The notes below the pieces were generated by a model that was not told the origin of the DNA, did no database searches, and saw nothing but the letters and a program-made list of their open reading frames with translations. This document shows positions 51,173-60,288 of a stretch of 64,000 nt of DNA, in pieces. Both the position numbers and the translations under genes were made by a program. This DNA comes from Halorussus halophilus (GTDB lineage Archaea; Halobacteriota; Halobacteria; Halobacteriales; Haladaptataceae), in assembly GCF_008831545.1 (NCBI RefSeq), contig NZ_CP044523.1, forward strand, positions 1,612,001 through 1,676,000, given 5' to 3'. Positions within the stretch are counted from its first letter, which is position 1; each line of letters begins with the position of its first letter.

Positions 51173-52453
51173 ATGAGTTACGGGTTCGCAGACGCGGCGC
51201 GCAGTCGTGTGGCAGTGCTACGAAATCGCCAGTTTCGCCGACTGCTCGCGGGACGCGCCGTAAGCGTCCTCGGCGATGGACTGTACAGTGTCGCGGCGAT
51301 GTGGTTAGTATACGAGATGACCGGTTCGACGGCGTACACGGGACTCGCTGGGTTTCTCTCCCGCGCACCCGGTATCCTGAAGGTCTTCGTCGGACCGCTC
51401 GTAGACCGCGCGCCGCTCGGTCGGACGCTCACGCTCTCGGAACTCGCACAAGCGTCGCTCGTCCTACTCGTCCCGATAGCGGCCGCGTTCGGCCACCTGA
51501 ACGTCGTCGTCGTGTTGACGGTCATGCCACTGCTCGCGCTGGCGAACCTCTTCTCGGGGCCTGCGCAAAATGCGACCATCCCGCGAATCGTGCCGGACGA
51601 ACGACTCGTACGGGCGAACTCGGTCGGGCAAGTCGTCACGAAAGCCAGCGACGCCACGGCACGCGGCGTCGCTGGCGTGTTGATTGCCGCAATCGGTGGG
51701 GTGGCGCTCTATCTCGTAGACGCCGCGACCTTCGTCCTCGCCGCGATTCTGCTGGGGTCGCTGTCGATTCCAGCGCGGGAGAGCGAGAAGAGTGGGAGTT
51801 CCGACGCCGACGCGTTCGACTTCGATGGCTACGTCGAGGATTTGCGAGAAGGTTTGGACCTCCTCGCAGACTCCGTCCTCGGCCGGATGCTCGTCGCGAG
51901 TCTGTTCGCCAACTTCCTGACCGGCGTCGCACTCGCGGTGCTCCCTGCCTTCGCCGAAGGCATTGGCGGTGCAGAGCTGTACGGCCTGCTCCTCGCGGGG
52001 ATGACCGTCGGGACCGTCGCCGGGTCAGTCCTCGCGTCGTTCTTCGACCGGTACCCGCTCGGTCGGACGACTATCGCAGGGCTCGTCGTCTCCGGACTCG
52101 CGTGGGCCGGCGCAGTCGTCCTGCCGGGACGACTGCTTACCGTCGCCTTGTTCGCTGCCTCGCGGGTCCCGCTCGGCGTCTACAACGTCTCGGTGTCGGC
52201 TACGCTTCAGACGGGCGTTCCGGACGACTTGCTCGGTCGCGTGTCGGCAGTGGTCGGAAGCGCGACGAGTCTCGTCCTCCCGGCAGGCATGTTGCTCGGC
52301 GGTCTCGCAGGCACCCGTTTCGGAAGTAATTCGGTTATGTTCGCCAGCGCGCTCGGGTCGGTGTTGATGGCAGGCTACTGGCTGGCGATACCGTCGTTGC
52401 GGCGATTTGGACCGCCGACCGAAGTTGCGTCTGGAGAATTTTATCGGGCTTAG
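51173..52453 (+). CDS. MFS transporter
   Basis: A 426-residue, twelve-helix major facilitator. The N-terminal RNRQFRRLLAGRAVSVLGDG is that of the drug/lipid-exporter-like MFS_3 group, and the loop after helix 2 contains VDRAPLGRTLT. A soluble acidic loop of about 35 residues lies in the middle. The ATG at 51173 precedes the first helix. It is divergent from an ArsR-like gene, suggesting inducible export. Substrate unknown. Confidence 0.87.
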   Translation: MSYGFADAARSRVAVLRNRQFRRLLAGRAVSVLGDGLYSVAAMWLVYEMTGSTAYTGLAGFLSRAPGILKVFVGPLVDRAPLGRTLTLSELAQASLVLLVPIAAAFGHLNVVVVLTVMPLLALANLFSGPAQNATIPRIVPDERLVRANSVGQVVTKASDATARGVAGVLIAAIGGVALYLVDAATFVLAAILLGSLSIPARESEKSGSSDADAFDFDGYVEDLREGLDLLADSVLGRMLVASLFANFLTGVALAVLPAFAEGIGGAELYGLLLAGMTVGTVAGSVLASFFDRYPLGRTTIAGLVVSGLAWAGAVVLPGRLLTVALFAASRVPLGVYNVSVSATLQTGVPDDLLGRVSAVVGSATSLVLPAGMLLGGLAGTRFGSNSVMFASALGSVLMAGYWLAIPSLRRFGPPTEVASGEFYRA

Positions 52454-52698
52454 AACAGCTTTCGGCGCAGGTCGTCGGCCGCGAGCGCGCCTTGGAAGGC
52501 CCACGAGAGCTTCTTGTGCTTGTGCGCCACACTGGCCATGCCGAGCAGGAGGAACGCCCGCTTCGGTCGCCCTCTGTGCATGGCGAGACCTGCCTGCGCG
52601 AGCAGCGACAGGGAGTTGAGGCCGCCTTTCTGGAGATTTGCGGGTGCGCCGAACAGGACCTTCGCGGCGTCGAGCGGCGTCGGGGGTTTCGGTGGCAT
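52450..52698 (-). CDS. Conserved small basic protein
   Basis: An 82-residue basic protein (MPPKPPTPLDAAKVLFGAP, LAMHRGRPKRAFLLLGMASV, AHKHKKLSWAFQGALAADDL). The positive charge is unusual in this proteome, and the helices are amphipathic. It overlaps convergently by 4 bases with the MFS gene. Function unknown. Confidence 0.65.
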   Translation of the reverse strand: MPPKPPTPLDAAKVLFGAPANLQKGGLNSLSLLAQAGLAMHRGRPKRAFLLLGMASVAHKHKKLSWAFQGALAADDLRRKLF

Positions 52699-52888
52699 AT
52701 CCGAACTGTGGAGAGCGGTCGGGATAAGCGTTCGGCCGGACGACACGAAGCGACGCGAACGCGTCGAGGGGAGTCGATAGTCGAGACAATGGGTCGTCAG
52801 ACAGGAAACCCGTCGCCCCCGGAACGACGAAAAATACAGCGTGTTTGCTCAAGCTTTTCCGTCTCGGGTCCTTAGGTGCTAAAAATCA

Positions 52889-53941
52889 ATGGACACGGAG
52901 CCTCCCAGCGAGCGAGACGCCGCCGAAGTCGAGTGGTGTTTTGATGCCGTAGAAGGCGTCTCGCGGACGTTTGCGATTACTATCGACGTACTGGAGGAGC
53001 CGATGGCGTCGGCGATCTGCGTCGGCTACCTCCTCTGTCGAGTCCCCGATACGGTCGAAGACGCTGGACACATCCCCGCCGACGAACAGGCGCGTCTCCT
53101 CGAAACGTACGACAAGGTTCTCGACCCCGACGACGAGACGGCCGCCCGAACGTTCGGCCGCGAGGTCGAGGAGTGGGTCCCAGACGACCGAACCGAGGAC
53201 TGGGACGTGGTCGCCCAATCCGAGCGCGTCTTCCGCGCGTTCGAAGCCCAACCTCCCACTATTCGAGAGGCAGTCCGCGGACCGGTTCGAGAGATGGTAG
53301 ACGGTATGGCGACGTTCGTAGACCGCTACGCAGACACCGAAGGGCTTCGCATCCAGACGCCCGCCGAGTTGGAGGAGTACTGCCACTACGTCGCGGGCAC
53401 CGTCGGCGAACTCATCACGAATCTCGCCTGTCGCGGCGACGTGGACCCGGAGCGCGAGCGCATGCTGTACGACCACGCCGAGTCGTTCGGTCGCCTGCTC
53501 CAACTCGTCAACATCGCTAAGGACGTGTACGCAGACTACCACGAGGAGAACAACGTCTACCTTCCGGCGTCGTGGCTCCGCGCCGAAGGTGTCTCTCCCG
53601 AGGAAGTCTGTACGCCCGAAAACGAGTCCGAGACGGCTTCTGTCGTTTCCCGCACTGCCGACCGCGCTCGTAGCTACGCCGACGACGCCCAGACGTACCT
53701 CGAAACGGTGCCGCTCGCACACGGCAACACGCTCGCGGCGTGGGCGATTCCGTATCTGCTCGCGGTTGGCACGCTCCGCGAAGTCGCCAAGCGACCGGAG
53801 GACGCCCTTCGAGAGGCGGGCATCAAGATAACTCGGGAGGAAGTCCACGCAGTCATCGCGGCGTTCGCCGCAGAGGCAGACCGGGATGCAGTCGCGGAGA
53901 TTCGGTCGATAATTTCTGAACAACCGTTTCACCGGGCGTAG
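52889..53941 (+). CDS. Squalene/phytoene synthase family protein
   Basis: A 350-residue trans-isoprenyl condensing enzyme. The first aspartate-rich motif is CRVPDTVEDAGH (about residues 50-61), the second metal-binding region is VNIAKDVYADYHEENNVYLP (about 208-227), and EYCHYVAGTVGELI lies between. The form resembles squalene synthase more than phytoene synthase (DTVED and NVYLP), but other genes of either pathway are not adjacent, so the product is left open. It is preceded by an AT-rich promoter (gctaaaaatcaatgg). Confidence 0.85.
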   Translation: MDTEPPSERDAAEVEWCFDAVEGVSRTFAITIDVLEEPMASAICVGYLLCRVPDTVEDAGHIPADEQARLLETYDKVLDPDDETAARTFGREVEEWVPDDRTEDWDVVAQSERVFRAFEAQPPTIREAVRGPVREMVDGMATFVDRYADTEGLRIQTPAELEEYCHYVAGTVGELITNLACRGDVDPERERMLYDHAESFGRLLQLVNIAKDVYADYHEENNVYLPASWLRAEGVSPEEVCTPENESETASVVSRTADRARSYADDAQTYLETVPLAHGNTLAAWAIPYLLAVGTLREVAKRPEDALREAGIKITREEVHAVIAAFAAEADRDAVAEIRSIISEQPFHRA

Positions 53942-53976
53942 AATCGCAATAGAAGGAAGACGACAAACTCGCTCGT

Positions 53977-54837
53977 TCAGTACTCGTAGAAGCCCTTCCC
54001 CGTCTTCTTTCCGAGGTCGCCCGCGTCAACTTTGCGCTTGAGCAGGTAGGCGGGCTTGTAGCGGTCGCCCAGTTCCTCGTGGAGCGTCTCGCTGGCGTCC
54101 AGACAGATGTCGAGGCCGATGTGGTCTGCGAGTTCGAGTGGTCCCATCGGGACGTTCGTACCGAGTTTCATGCCCTTGTCGATGTCCTCCTTCGTGGCGA
54201 CGCCCTCGTCGAAGGCGCGGATGCCCTCGTTGAGCCACGGCATGAGGATGCGGTTCGTGACGAAGCCCGGCTTGTCGTCGGACTCCCACGTCTCTTTGCC
54301 GAGATCTTCGGCGAGTTCGTGGGCGAGCGCGGTCACGTCGTCGTCGGTCTTCTCGCCGACCACGACTTCGACGCCCTTCATCACAGGCACGGGATTCATG
54401 AAGTGGAGGCCGACGATTTGTGCTTCGCGCTCGGTGACGCTCGCGATGGTCGTGATGGAAAGGGTAGAGGTGTTCGTTGCGAGGACTACGTCTTCGGGGA
54501 GCGTCTCGTCCAAGTCAGCGAAGATGTCCTGCTTGATGTCCATGTCCTCGACTGCGGCCTCCACGACGATGTCGCAGTCCGTGAGGTCCGCGAGGTCCGT
54601 CGTTCCAGTGATTCGGCCGAGGGTGGCTTCGGCCTCTTCGTCGCTCATCTTGTCCTTGCCGACGAAGCGGTCGAGACTGCCTTCGATGGTGTCGAAGCCG
54701 TTCTGGACGAACTCCTCTTGGATGTCGCGCATCGTCACCTCGTAGCCCGCTTGGGCGGCGACCTGCGCGATGCCACTTCCCATCGTGCCTGCGCCGACTA
54801 CGCCGATGCTGTCGATGTCCGAAAGCGTACGTACCAT
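53977..54837 (-). CDS. 3-hydroxyacyl-CoA dehydrogenase
   Basis: A 286-residue NAD enzyme of beta-oxidation or butyryl-CoA-type chemistry. The Rossmann motif is IGVVGAGTMGSGIAQVAAQA (about 11-30), the catalytic His is in GLHFMNPVPVMKGVEVV, and the C-terminal dimer domain contains MGPLELADHIGLD. Length equals the single-domain (Hbd) form. The ATG at 54837 (MVRTLSD) is used. Confidence 0.92.
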   Translation of the reverse strand: MVRTLSDIDSIGVVGAGTMGSGIAQVAAQAGYEVTMRDIQEEFVQNGFDTIEGSLDRFVGKDKMSDEEAEATLGRITGTTDLADLTDCDIVVEAAVEDMDIKQDIFADLDETLPEDVVLATNTSTLSITTIASVTEREAQIVGLHFMNPVPVMKGVEVVVGEKTDDDVTALAHELAEDLGKETWESDDKPGFVTNRILMPWLNEGIRAFDEGVATKEDIDKGMKLGTNVPMGPLELADHIGLDICLDASETLHEELGDRYKPAYLLKRKVDAGDLGKKTGKGFYEY

Positions 54838-54881
54838 GACTCGCAATTCTTGCGCTCGGGTGGTAAGGGTACCGAAGCGAG

Positions 54882-55469
54882 TCAGGCTTCCAGAGCGTCT
54901 AGCAGGTCCCCGCTCTCGACAATCGTGGCGAACTCGCCCTGCAACTGCGCCAGCGCGACGCGGTGGTTCTGCTCGGCAGAAATAGTTTCACTCGGTTCGC
55001 TCGACTCCCCGGCGGGGACCTTCCGGTCGAACGTCGCCGTCGCGTCCGAGACGACCATAGGGTCGAATCCGAGATTTTCGGCCATCCGCGTCGTCGTGGA
55101 AACGCAGTGGTCTGTCGTCAATCCCGCGACGACGACAGTTTGGTAGTCGCGCTCGCGGAGCCACGACTCTAACTCGGTGCCGATGAAACCACTGTTGACG
55201 CGCTTGACGAACTCCGGTTCGTCGCCCGTGGGAGCGAGTTCGTCCACGAACGCGAATCCGGGTTCGTCGCCGCGAAGCGGCGAATTCGGTTCGGTCGAGT
55301 CGTGGCGGACGTGGACGACCGGTCGGTCGTCTTTCCGCCATGCGTCCAGCAGCTCGGCGGCGCGTGCCTCTGCGTCCGGGTTGGTCCGGTCGCCCCATCC
55401 TGCGTCCTCGAAGCCCTGCTGGAAGTCCACCAGCAGGAGGACCGCGTCGGCGGGTAGTTCGAGGCTCAC
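54882..55469 (-). CDS. Isochorismatase-family cysteine hydrolase
   Basis: A 195-residue enzyme with the catalytic triad of the family: Asp in [12 protein letters not shown] (about residue 15), Lys in [13 protein letters not shown] (about 88) and Cys in [15 protein letters not shown] (about 121). Nicotinamidases and related amidases share this set; the substrate is open. The GTG start at 55469 overlaps the stop of the YcgG-type gene (GTGA), so the two are coupled. Confidence 0.87.
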   Translation of the reverse strand: MSLELPADAVLLLVDFQQGFEDAGWGDRTNPDAEARAAELLDAWRKDDRPVVHVRHDSTEPNSPLRGDEPGFAFVDELAPTGDEPEFVKRVNSGFIGTELESWLRERDYQTVVVAGLTTDHCVSTTTRMAENLGFDPMVVSDATATFDRKVPAGESSEPSETISAEQNHRVALAQLQGEFATIVESGDLLDALEA

Positions 55470-56260
55470 GATTCCACCAGTAAGGTGCTTTTGGGGTGTT
55501 CTCTGGTCACGCGAATCGGACACGTCTCGGGGGCTTGCGATTCGTCTTCCGAGAAGAGGTACTGCTTCCACTCCCGGTCGCCTTCGACGCCCCAGTCGCC
55601 GAGGTCTGCGTGCGGACAGACGCCGTCGTAGCTCTCTAGTCGCCCTTGGATGATTTCGCGTGCGCGCTGACCCTTGTCGGTGTCGGCGGTGACGCCATCG
55701 AACACGTCCCGCGGTTGGAACGTGATTTCGAGACCGACCGGACAGTATCGACTCTTGCGGTCCTCGTAGAACGGTGCGCGACAGGTTGGAAACATTGGCG
55801 TGCCGCCGAAGCAGAACTCCCAGTGTTCGTCGTCCGGGTCGGTCGGAATCTCCTCGGGCCACGGCGATGGGTCGTGGACGTGCAGGAACTGGAGGACGTG
55901 CCACATCGATTCGTGGTACTCCGACTCTGTCAACTGCTCCTCCGGTGGTCGGAAGAAGACGGTCAGCGGCGCTCGCTCGCTGTGGTCCTGATACGTGTCG
56001 AGATACTCCCCGAGCGTCTCACCGAGCGCGAGCAGTGCGTCTTTGTCGGTCATCGACTCACAGAAGGTGTACAGTCCTAACCCTTCGCGCTCGGACTCGA
56101 CGCCGAAGTAACACGGGAACGGCGTGTCGTTTCGCTCGCCGAGGATTCCCTCGTGGAAACTCTCGTAGTGAGCGACGGCCCAGGCGGGTAGCGTACCCGC
56201 CTCGACCCGCCGTTCGACGGCCGACTGGTCGAGGAGCGCGTCCAGACCCGGTTCGTTCAT
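55466..56260 (-). CDS. YqcI/YcgG family protein
   Basis: A 264-residue protein of the YqcI/YcgG group: [15 protein letters not shown], then [26 protein letters not shown] and [13 protein letters not shown]. The family is of unknown biochemical function. It also carries a late Cys-containing segment, [12 protein letters not shown]. It is the first gene of a two-gene operon with the isochorismatase-type hydrolase. Confidence 0.82.
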   Translation of the reverse strand: MNEPGLDALLDQSAVERRVEAGTLPAWAVAHYESFHEGILGERNDTPFPCYFGVESEREGLGLYTFCESMTDKDALLALGETLGEYLDTYQDHSERAPLTVFFRPPEEQLTESEYHESMWHVLQFLHVHDPSPWPEEIPTDPDDEHWEFCFGGTPMFPTCRAPFYEDRKSRYCPVGLEITFQPRDVFDGVTADTDKGQRAREIIQGRLESYDGVCPHADLGDWGVEGDREWKQYLFSEDESQAPETCPIRVTREHPKSTLLVES

Positions 56261-56455
56261 ACAGGACGTTTCGGTTCGGTGCCTCTATCGCTTTCGTTGT
56301 CGGCGAAGTTCGTTCGTCGTCGTTTTTCTCTTCTTTTCGATACGTTCCTGGAAAATCACCAGACATGACGGGACCGAGACCTCTTTTTGTTGTTCCACCC
56401 CTTGCAAAACATTGAAGCCATGTTAGTGTGAGACCGAATTGAGCTGGTGAGGCCC

Positions 56456-57073
56456 GTGAACGAACACGAAGACGAAACAGAACCCAACGACCCTGAAGCA
56501 CTGACAGACATCAAGTGGGTGGGTCCAGCGACCGCGGAGGTACTCGCGGACGCACCGTTCGACGCGGTCGGCATCACGAACAAGACCGTCTCCTACGAGA
56601 TGCTGATCGAGGCCGGAGTGAACGCCGGAATCGCGACCAAAATTCGCAGGGAACACTCCCTGTCGTGGTCGTTCGAGAGTAGCGACGACACCCTCGAACG
56701 TCGCTCGACCAACGTCCGCGGCCTCCAAGACGGCGAGCGCGAGTGGGTCGCGGCAAGTGGTGGCGACTGGGAGGACGCAGAACCCGAGACCACCGAGACG
56801 ACAGACGGTGACTGGACCCCGACCGGCAAAGCGACTACCGACGGGAGCGGAGCCGCCGAAGCGGCAGAGGCCGCGTGGCGCGAACGGAGCAAGCCCGACC
56901 CGATTACGGACGTCGAGTCCATCGACGAGAGCATCGCCGAGACGCTCGCGGAGGGCGGCATCACCTCCGTGCGAAGCCTCGCGACCGCCGACCCCGAACA
57001 CGTCGCCGACTCGCTAGAGCTGGACGAGGAGCGCGTCACTCGCTGGTGGAACGCGGCCCGGGACATCGCCTGA
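56456..57073 (+). CDS. Helix-hairpin-helix-like protein (DUF7409-like)
   Basis: A 205-residue protein with two helix-hairpin-helix-like segments. The N-terminal one is DIKWVGPATAEVLADAPFDA (about 18-37). The C-terminal one is SIDESIAETLAEGGITSVRS (about 160-179), followed by ERVTRWWNAARDIA. An acidic, Thr-rich disordered linker joins them. I believe the family is DUF7409. Such folds often bind nucleic acid. The GTG at 56456 is chosen; another GTG at 56447 in the same frame is equally possible. Confidence 0.72.
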   Translation: MNEHEDETEPNDPEALTDIKWVGPATAEVLADAPFDAVGITNKTVSYEMLIEAGVNAGIATKIRREHSLSWSFESSDDTLERRSTNVRGLQDGEREWVAASGGDWEDAEPETTETTDGDWTPTGKATTDGSGAAEAAEAAWRERSKPDPITDVESIDESIAETLAEGGITSVRSLATADPEHVADSLELDEERVTRWWNAARDIA

Positions 57074-57219
57074 CTTTTTACTATCTGAGTAGTAATCCTT
57101 AGGGTTCGTTTACATTCCCTCACCGGGGTTCTTCACCGTAAAACACGTGCTAAACGTTTGGGTCTATTTCTCACAATGACCAGTAAACTCTTATGCGTGG
57201 TTATCCGATTTGGAAACGA

Positions 57220-58011
57220 ATGATACCGCTTTCCGACTCACCGGTAACGCGCGACGGCAAGTCTCTCATCCTCGCTATGGACCACGGTCTGGAACACGGT
57301 CCCTCTGCGGACTTCAGTTCGGTTCCGGACTCGCTGAACCCCGAGAAAGTGTTCGAAACCGCGACGCACGACGCGGTCACTGCGCTGGCGGTTCAGAAGG
57401 GCGTCGCCGAGACATACTACCCCTCCTACGACGACTCGGTCAACCTCCTCGCGAAGCTGAACGGCACGAGCAACCTCTGGATGGGCGAACCGTACTCGCC
57501 GAAGAACTGGACGGTGGACTACGCCGCCGAACTCGGTGCCGACGCCGTCGGCTACACCGTCTACTCCGGGTCGAACCACGAACCGAAGATGTACGAGGAC
57601 TTCCGCGACGTGCAGGAGAAGGCCCACCGCGACCACGACCTGCCGGTCGTCATGTGGTCGTATCCGCGCGGACAGGGTCTGAAGAACGACACGAAAGAGA
57701 GTACTATCGCCTACGCGACCCGAATCGCGCTGGAAATCGGCGCGGACATGGCGAAGGTCAAGTACCCAGGTAGCCGCGAGTCGATGGAGTGGGCCGTGAA
57801 GTCCGCGGCAGACATGCCGGTCGTCATGAGCGGCGGGTCGAAGGTCAGCGACTACGAGTTCCTCTCCAGCGTCGAGGCAGTCATGGACGCTGGCGGCAAA
57901 GGTCTCGCGGTCGGCCGTAACGTCTGGCAGCGCGACGACCCCGAGTCGCTCCTCGACGCGCTCGAAAAGGTCATCTTCGAAGACGCGACCGCAGACGAAG
58001 CCCTCGAATAA
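57220..58011 (+). CDS. Archaeal class I fructose-bisphosphate aldolase (DhnA type)
   Basis: A 263-residue DhnA/FbaB-type TIM barrel. SLILAMDHGLEHGP (about residue 16) and the Schiff-base Lys in DMAKVKYPGSRESM (about 176) are present, and MSGGSKVSDYEFL binds phosphate. Relatives include ADH synthase of the archaeal aromatic pathway. Aldolase is favoured because FBPase follows after 3 bases, giving a gluconeogenic pair. The ATG at 57220 is preferred over 57193 because it lies about 30 bases after tcttatg and matches family starts. Confidence 0.85.
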   Translation: MIPLSDSPVTRDGKSLILAMDHGLEHGPSADFSSVPDSLNPEKVFETATHDAVTALAVQKGVAETYYPSYDDSVNLLAKLNGTSNLWMGEPYSPKNWTVDYAAELGADAVGYTVYSGSNHEPKMYEDFRDVQEKAHRDHDLPVVMWSYPRGQGLKNDTKESTIAYATRIALEIGADMAKVKYPGSRESMEWAVKSAADMPVVMSGGSKVSDYEFLSSVEAVMDAGGKGLAVGRNVWQRDDPESLLDALEKVIFEDATADEALE

Positions 58012-58014
58012 CGA

Positions 58015-58863
58015 ATGGGAGACACAGTCGCCGAAATTATCGACGTAGTCGCCAGCAGTGCCCCCGAGATTCGGGGCGGTCTCACGGGCCGTCGCCGTAA
58101 GGCTGACGAGCAGAACCCCAGCGGCGAGACCCAGATGGCCGCCGACGTGTGGGCCGACGAACTGCTCGAAGAGCGCCTCACGGCAATCGACGGCGTCGGC
58201 CAGTTCGCCAGCGAAGAGCGCGAAGGAGTCATCGACGCAGGGGAAGGGAACTACGCAGTCGCCGTGGACCCCCTCGACGGGTCGTCGAATCTCAAGTCGA
58301 ACAACTCGATGGGCACTGTCCTCGGAATCTACGACGCCGAACTGCCCGCGAAGGGCACCGAGCAAGTCGCGGCGACCTACGTCCTCTACGGGCCGATTAC
58401 GACGATGGTCGTCGCACGCGACGACGAAGTGACAGAATTCGTCATCGAAAACGACGGGACGCAGAGAACGGTCACCGAAGACCTCACGCTCCCCGACGAG
58501 CCGGTCGTCTACGGATTCGGCGGGCGCGTCCCCGACTGGACCGACCGATTCGCCGATTACGCGAGCGAAATCGAAGCCGAACTCAAGTTGCGCTACGGCG
58601 GCGCGATGATAGGCGACGTGAACCAGGTGCTGACTTACGGCGGCGTCTTCGGCTATCCCGAGTTGGAGTCGCGGCCCGAAGGAAAGCTTCGTCTTCAGTT
58701 CGAGGCTAATCCGATGGCCTACATCTTAGACGCCGCGGGCGGCGCGTCTTCGAACGGCACGCAGTCGATTTTGGAGGCAGAACCAGCAGGACTGCACGAA
58801 CGGACGCCGCTGTATCTCGGCAACGAAGCCTTGATAGAACGGTTAGAATCGACGTTCGCGTAG
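58015..58863 (+). CDS. fbp: Class I fructose-1,6-bisphosphatase
   Basis: A 282-residue phosphatase with the metal-binding motif VDPLDGSSNLKSNNSMG (about residues 83-99), an upstream Glu pair in FASEEREGV, and the sugar-binding LRYGGAMIGDVNQVL (about 190). It removes the 1-phosphate from fructose 1,6-bisphosphate. It is coupled to the aldolase gene by a 3-base spacer, so both are expressed together for gluconeogenesis. Confidence 0.93.
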   Translation: MGDTVAEIIDVVASSAPEIRGGLTGRRRKADEQNPSGETQMAADVWADELLEERLTAIDGVGQFASEEREGVIDAGEGNYAVAVDPLDGSSNLKSNNSMGTVLGIYDAELPAKGTEQVAATYVLYGPITTMVVARDDEVTEFVIENDGTQRTVTEDLTLPDEPVVYGFGGRVPDWTDRFADYASEIEAELKLRYGGAMIGDVNQVLTYGGVFGYPELESRPEGKLRLQFEANPMAYILDAAGGASSNGTQSILEAEPAGLHERTPLYLGNEALIERLESTFA

Positions 58864-58869
58864 GACCCG

Positions 58870-59190
58870 CTATTCACCTACTTCTGCGATTTTCCAGTCA
58901 GCGTCCGCCACTCGCTCGACGGCGAGTTCATCGCTCGCATCCCCGAGGAGTCGGAACTCAAAGGCACCCTCGGTCCGCCGAAGTTCCAGATTCAGCGTCG
59001 TCACGTCGGCACTGACCTGCGTTCGCCGCTCTTGTGGCTTCCAGTCGTCGCGTATCGCGGTGAGTCCGAACTCTTCGTATTCGAGACCGACGGACTCCTC
59101 GATGGTCCCCGACTCGTTGTACACCTCCCCGACGATACCCTCGTTGGCGTCCGTCTCAGAGACCACGAGCGTGTACGTCTGCATCGACAT
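58870..59190 (-). CDS. Conserved haloarchaeal hypothetical protein
   Basis: A 106-residue acidic protein beginning MSMQTYTLVVSETDANEGIV, then SVGLEYEEFGLTAIRDDWKP and LELRRTEGAFEFRLLG. It looks like a small beta-rich domain and I cannot name the family. Starts at 59184, 59190 and 59211 are in frame; 59190 is a compromise. It converges on fbp with a gap of 6 bases. Function unknown. Confidence 0.6.
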   Translation of the reverse strand: MSMQTYTLVVSETDANEGIVGEVYNESGTIEESVGLEYEEFGLTAIRDDWKPQERRTQVSADVTTLNLELRRTEGAFEFRLLGDASDELAVERVADADWKIAEVGE

Positions 59191-59347
59191 GCGACGAGGT
59201 TCGGTAGACACGAGTTTCAGTTTGTGGCAGGATATGTCAAAGTCGTAGGCAAGGGTGAGGGTATCGGGTAGTTCGAGAATGGTGGAAGCGGTCGTTCTCA
59301 GTTGACGGTACCGGACGATTCATCCCACGCCGCGATAAATCGAACCT

Positions 59348-60220
59348 GTGGCCGATGGAATCGCATTCGCCGTCTTCTCGGCGCTCGTCTGGGGTGGGTA
59401 TCTCTTCGCGCTCAAGCGCTACTTCTCGGCGTATCCACCCTCCGTGGTCGTCGTTACTGCCAACACGGCGGCTGTCCTGTGGTACCTTCCCGTCGTACTG
59501 TTCGCCCCGGCCGAGGGGCCGCCCGTCGAGACGGTGAATCTCTCAGTGCTGGCGCTCACTGCGTTCGTCCTGCTCGCCAGCGCTGTGGCGTACGTCGCCC
59601 TCCTGCGCGCCATCTCGGTCGGCGACGTGTCGTACGTCGCGCCGCTCGGAAAGCTCGTTCCGGCGTTCACACTCCCGCTGGAGGTACTACTAGTCGGCGA
59701 GAACCTGACAATTCCACAGATTACGGGCGTCGGCTTCGCTACGCTCGCCGTCTACCTCGCCAACTACGAGGGCACCGAACTGCTCGCGCCTATTCGACGC
59801 GCGGCGACGTATCGCCCTGCGCAACTTGCACTCGGAAGCGCGGCGCTCTACGGCGGCGTAGACGTTGGCACGCGAGTACTCCTCCAAGGTGCGGGCTTCC
59901 GCCCAGACATCTGGGTCCTCGTCTACACTGGTGGGGTCGCGGCGGCGCTGGTTCCCCGCGCAATTCGGAAGTGGCCCGCCGACTTCGCCGGAGAACTCCC
60001 GAAGTTCGTCGTGGTGGGTGGTTTCGTGGCCGTCGGTACTCACACCATGTCCCAAGCGTTCGCCGTTCTCCCGGCGAGTGTCGTCTCGCCGATTCTCAAC
60101 ACACAGGCAATCGTCGCGGTCGTTCTCGGCGGGGTCCTGCTCGGAGAAGACCGCTTCGCGCTCCGCTTGGTCGCAGGCGCAGTCGCCATCGTCGGCATCT
60201 CGCTCATCGCGCTCGGCTAG
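59348..60220 (+). CDS. EamA/DMT-superfamily transporter
   Basis: A 290-residue protein with ten hydrophobic helices in two repeated halves, each with the EamA pattern (VFSALVWGGYLFALKRYFSA at the start, and LGSAALYGGVDVGTRVLLQG at the second half, about 158). It starts at the GTG at 59348. Such proteins export or import small metabolites. It lies 68 bases before the carboxylase subunit gene; joint transcription is possible. Confidence 0.85.
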   Translation: MADGIAFAVFSALVWGGYLFALKRYFSAYPPSVVVVTANTAAVLWYLPVVLFAPAEGPPVETVNLSVLALTAFVLLASAVAYVALLRAISVGDVSYVAPLGKLVPAFTLPLEVLLVGENLTIPQITGVGFATLAVYLANYEGTELLAPIRRAATYRPAQLALGSAALYGGVDVGTRVLLQGAGFRPDIWVLVYTGGVAAALVPRAIRKWPADFAGELPKFVVVGGFVAVGTHTMSQAFAVLPASVVSPILNTQAIVAVVLGGVLLGEDRFALRLVAGAVAIVGISLIALG

Positions 60221-60288
60221 GCACCTGCGGCAAATTCCACCAATCCCAAAGGGAAAACTGTTTGAAATCGCTGGCCGGATTCGAATAC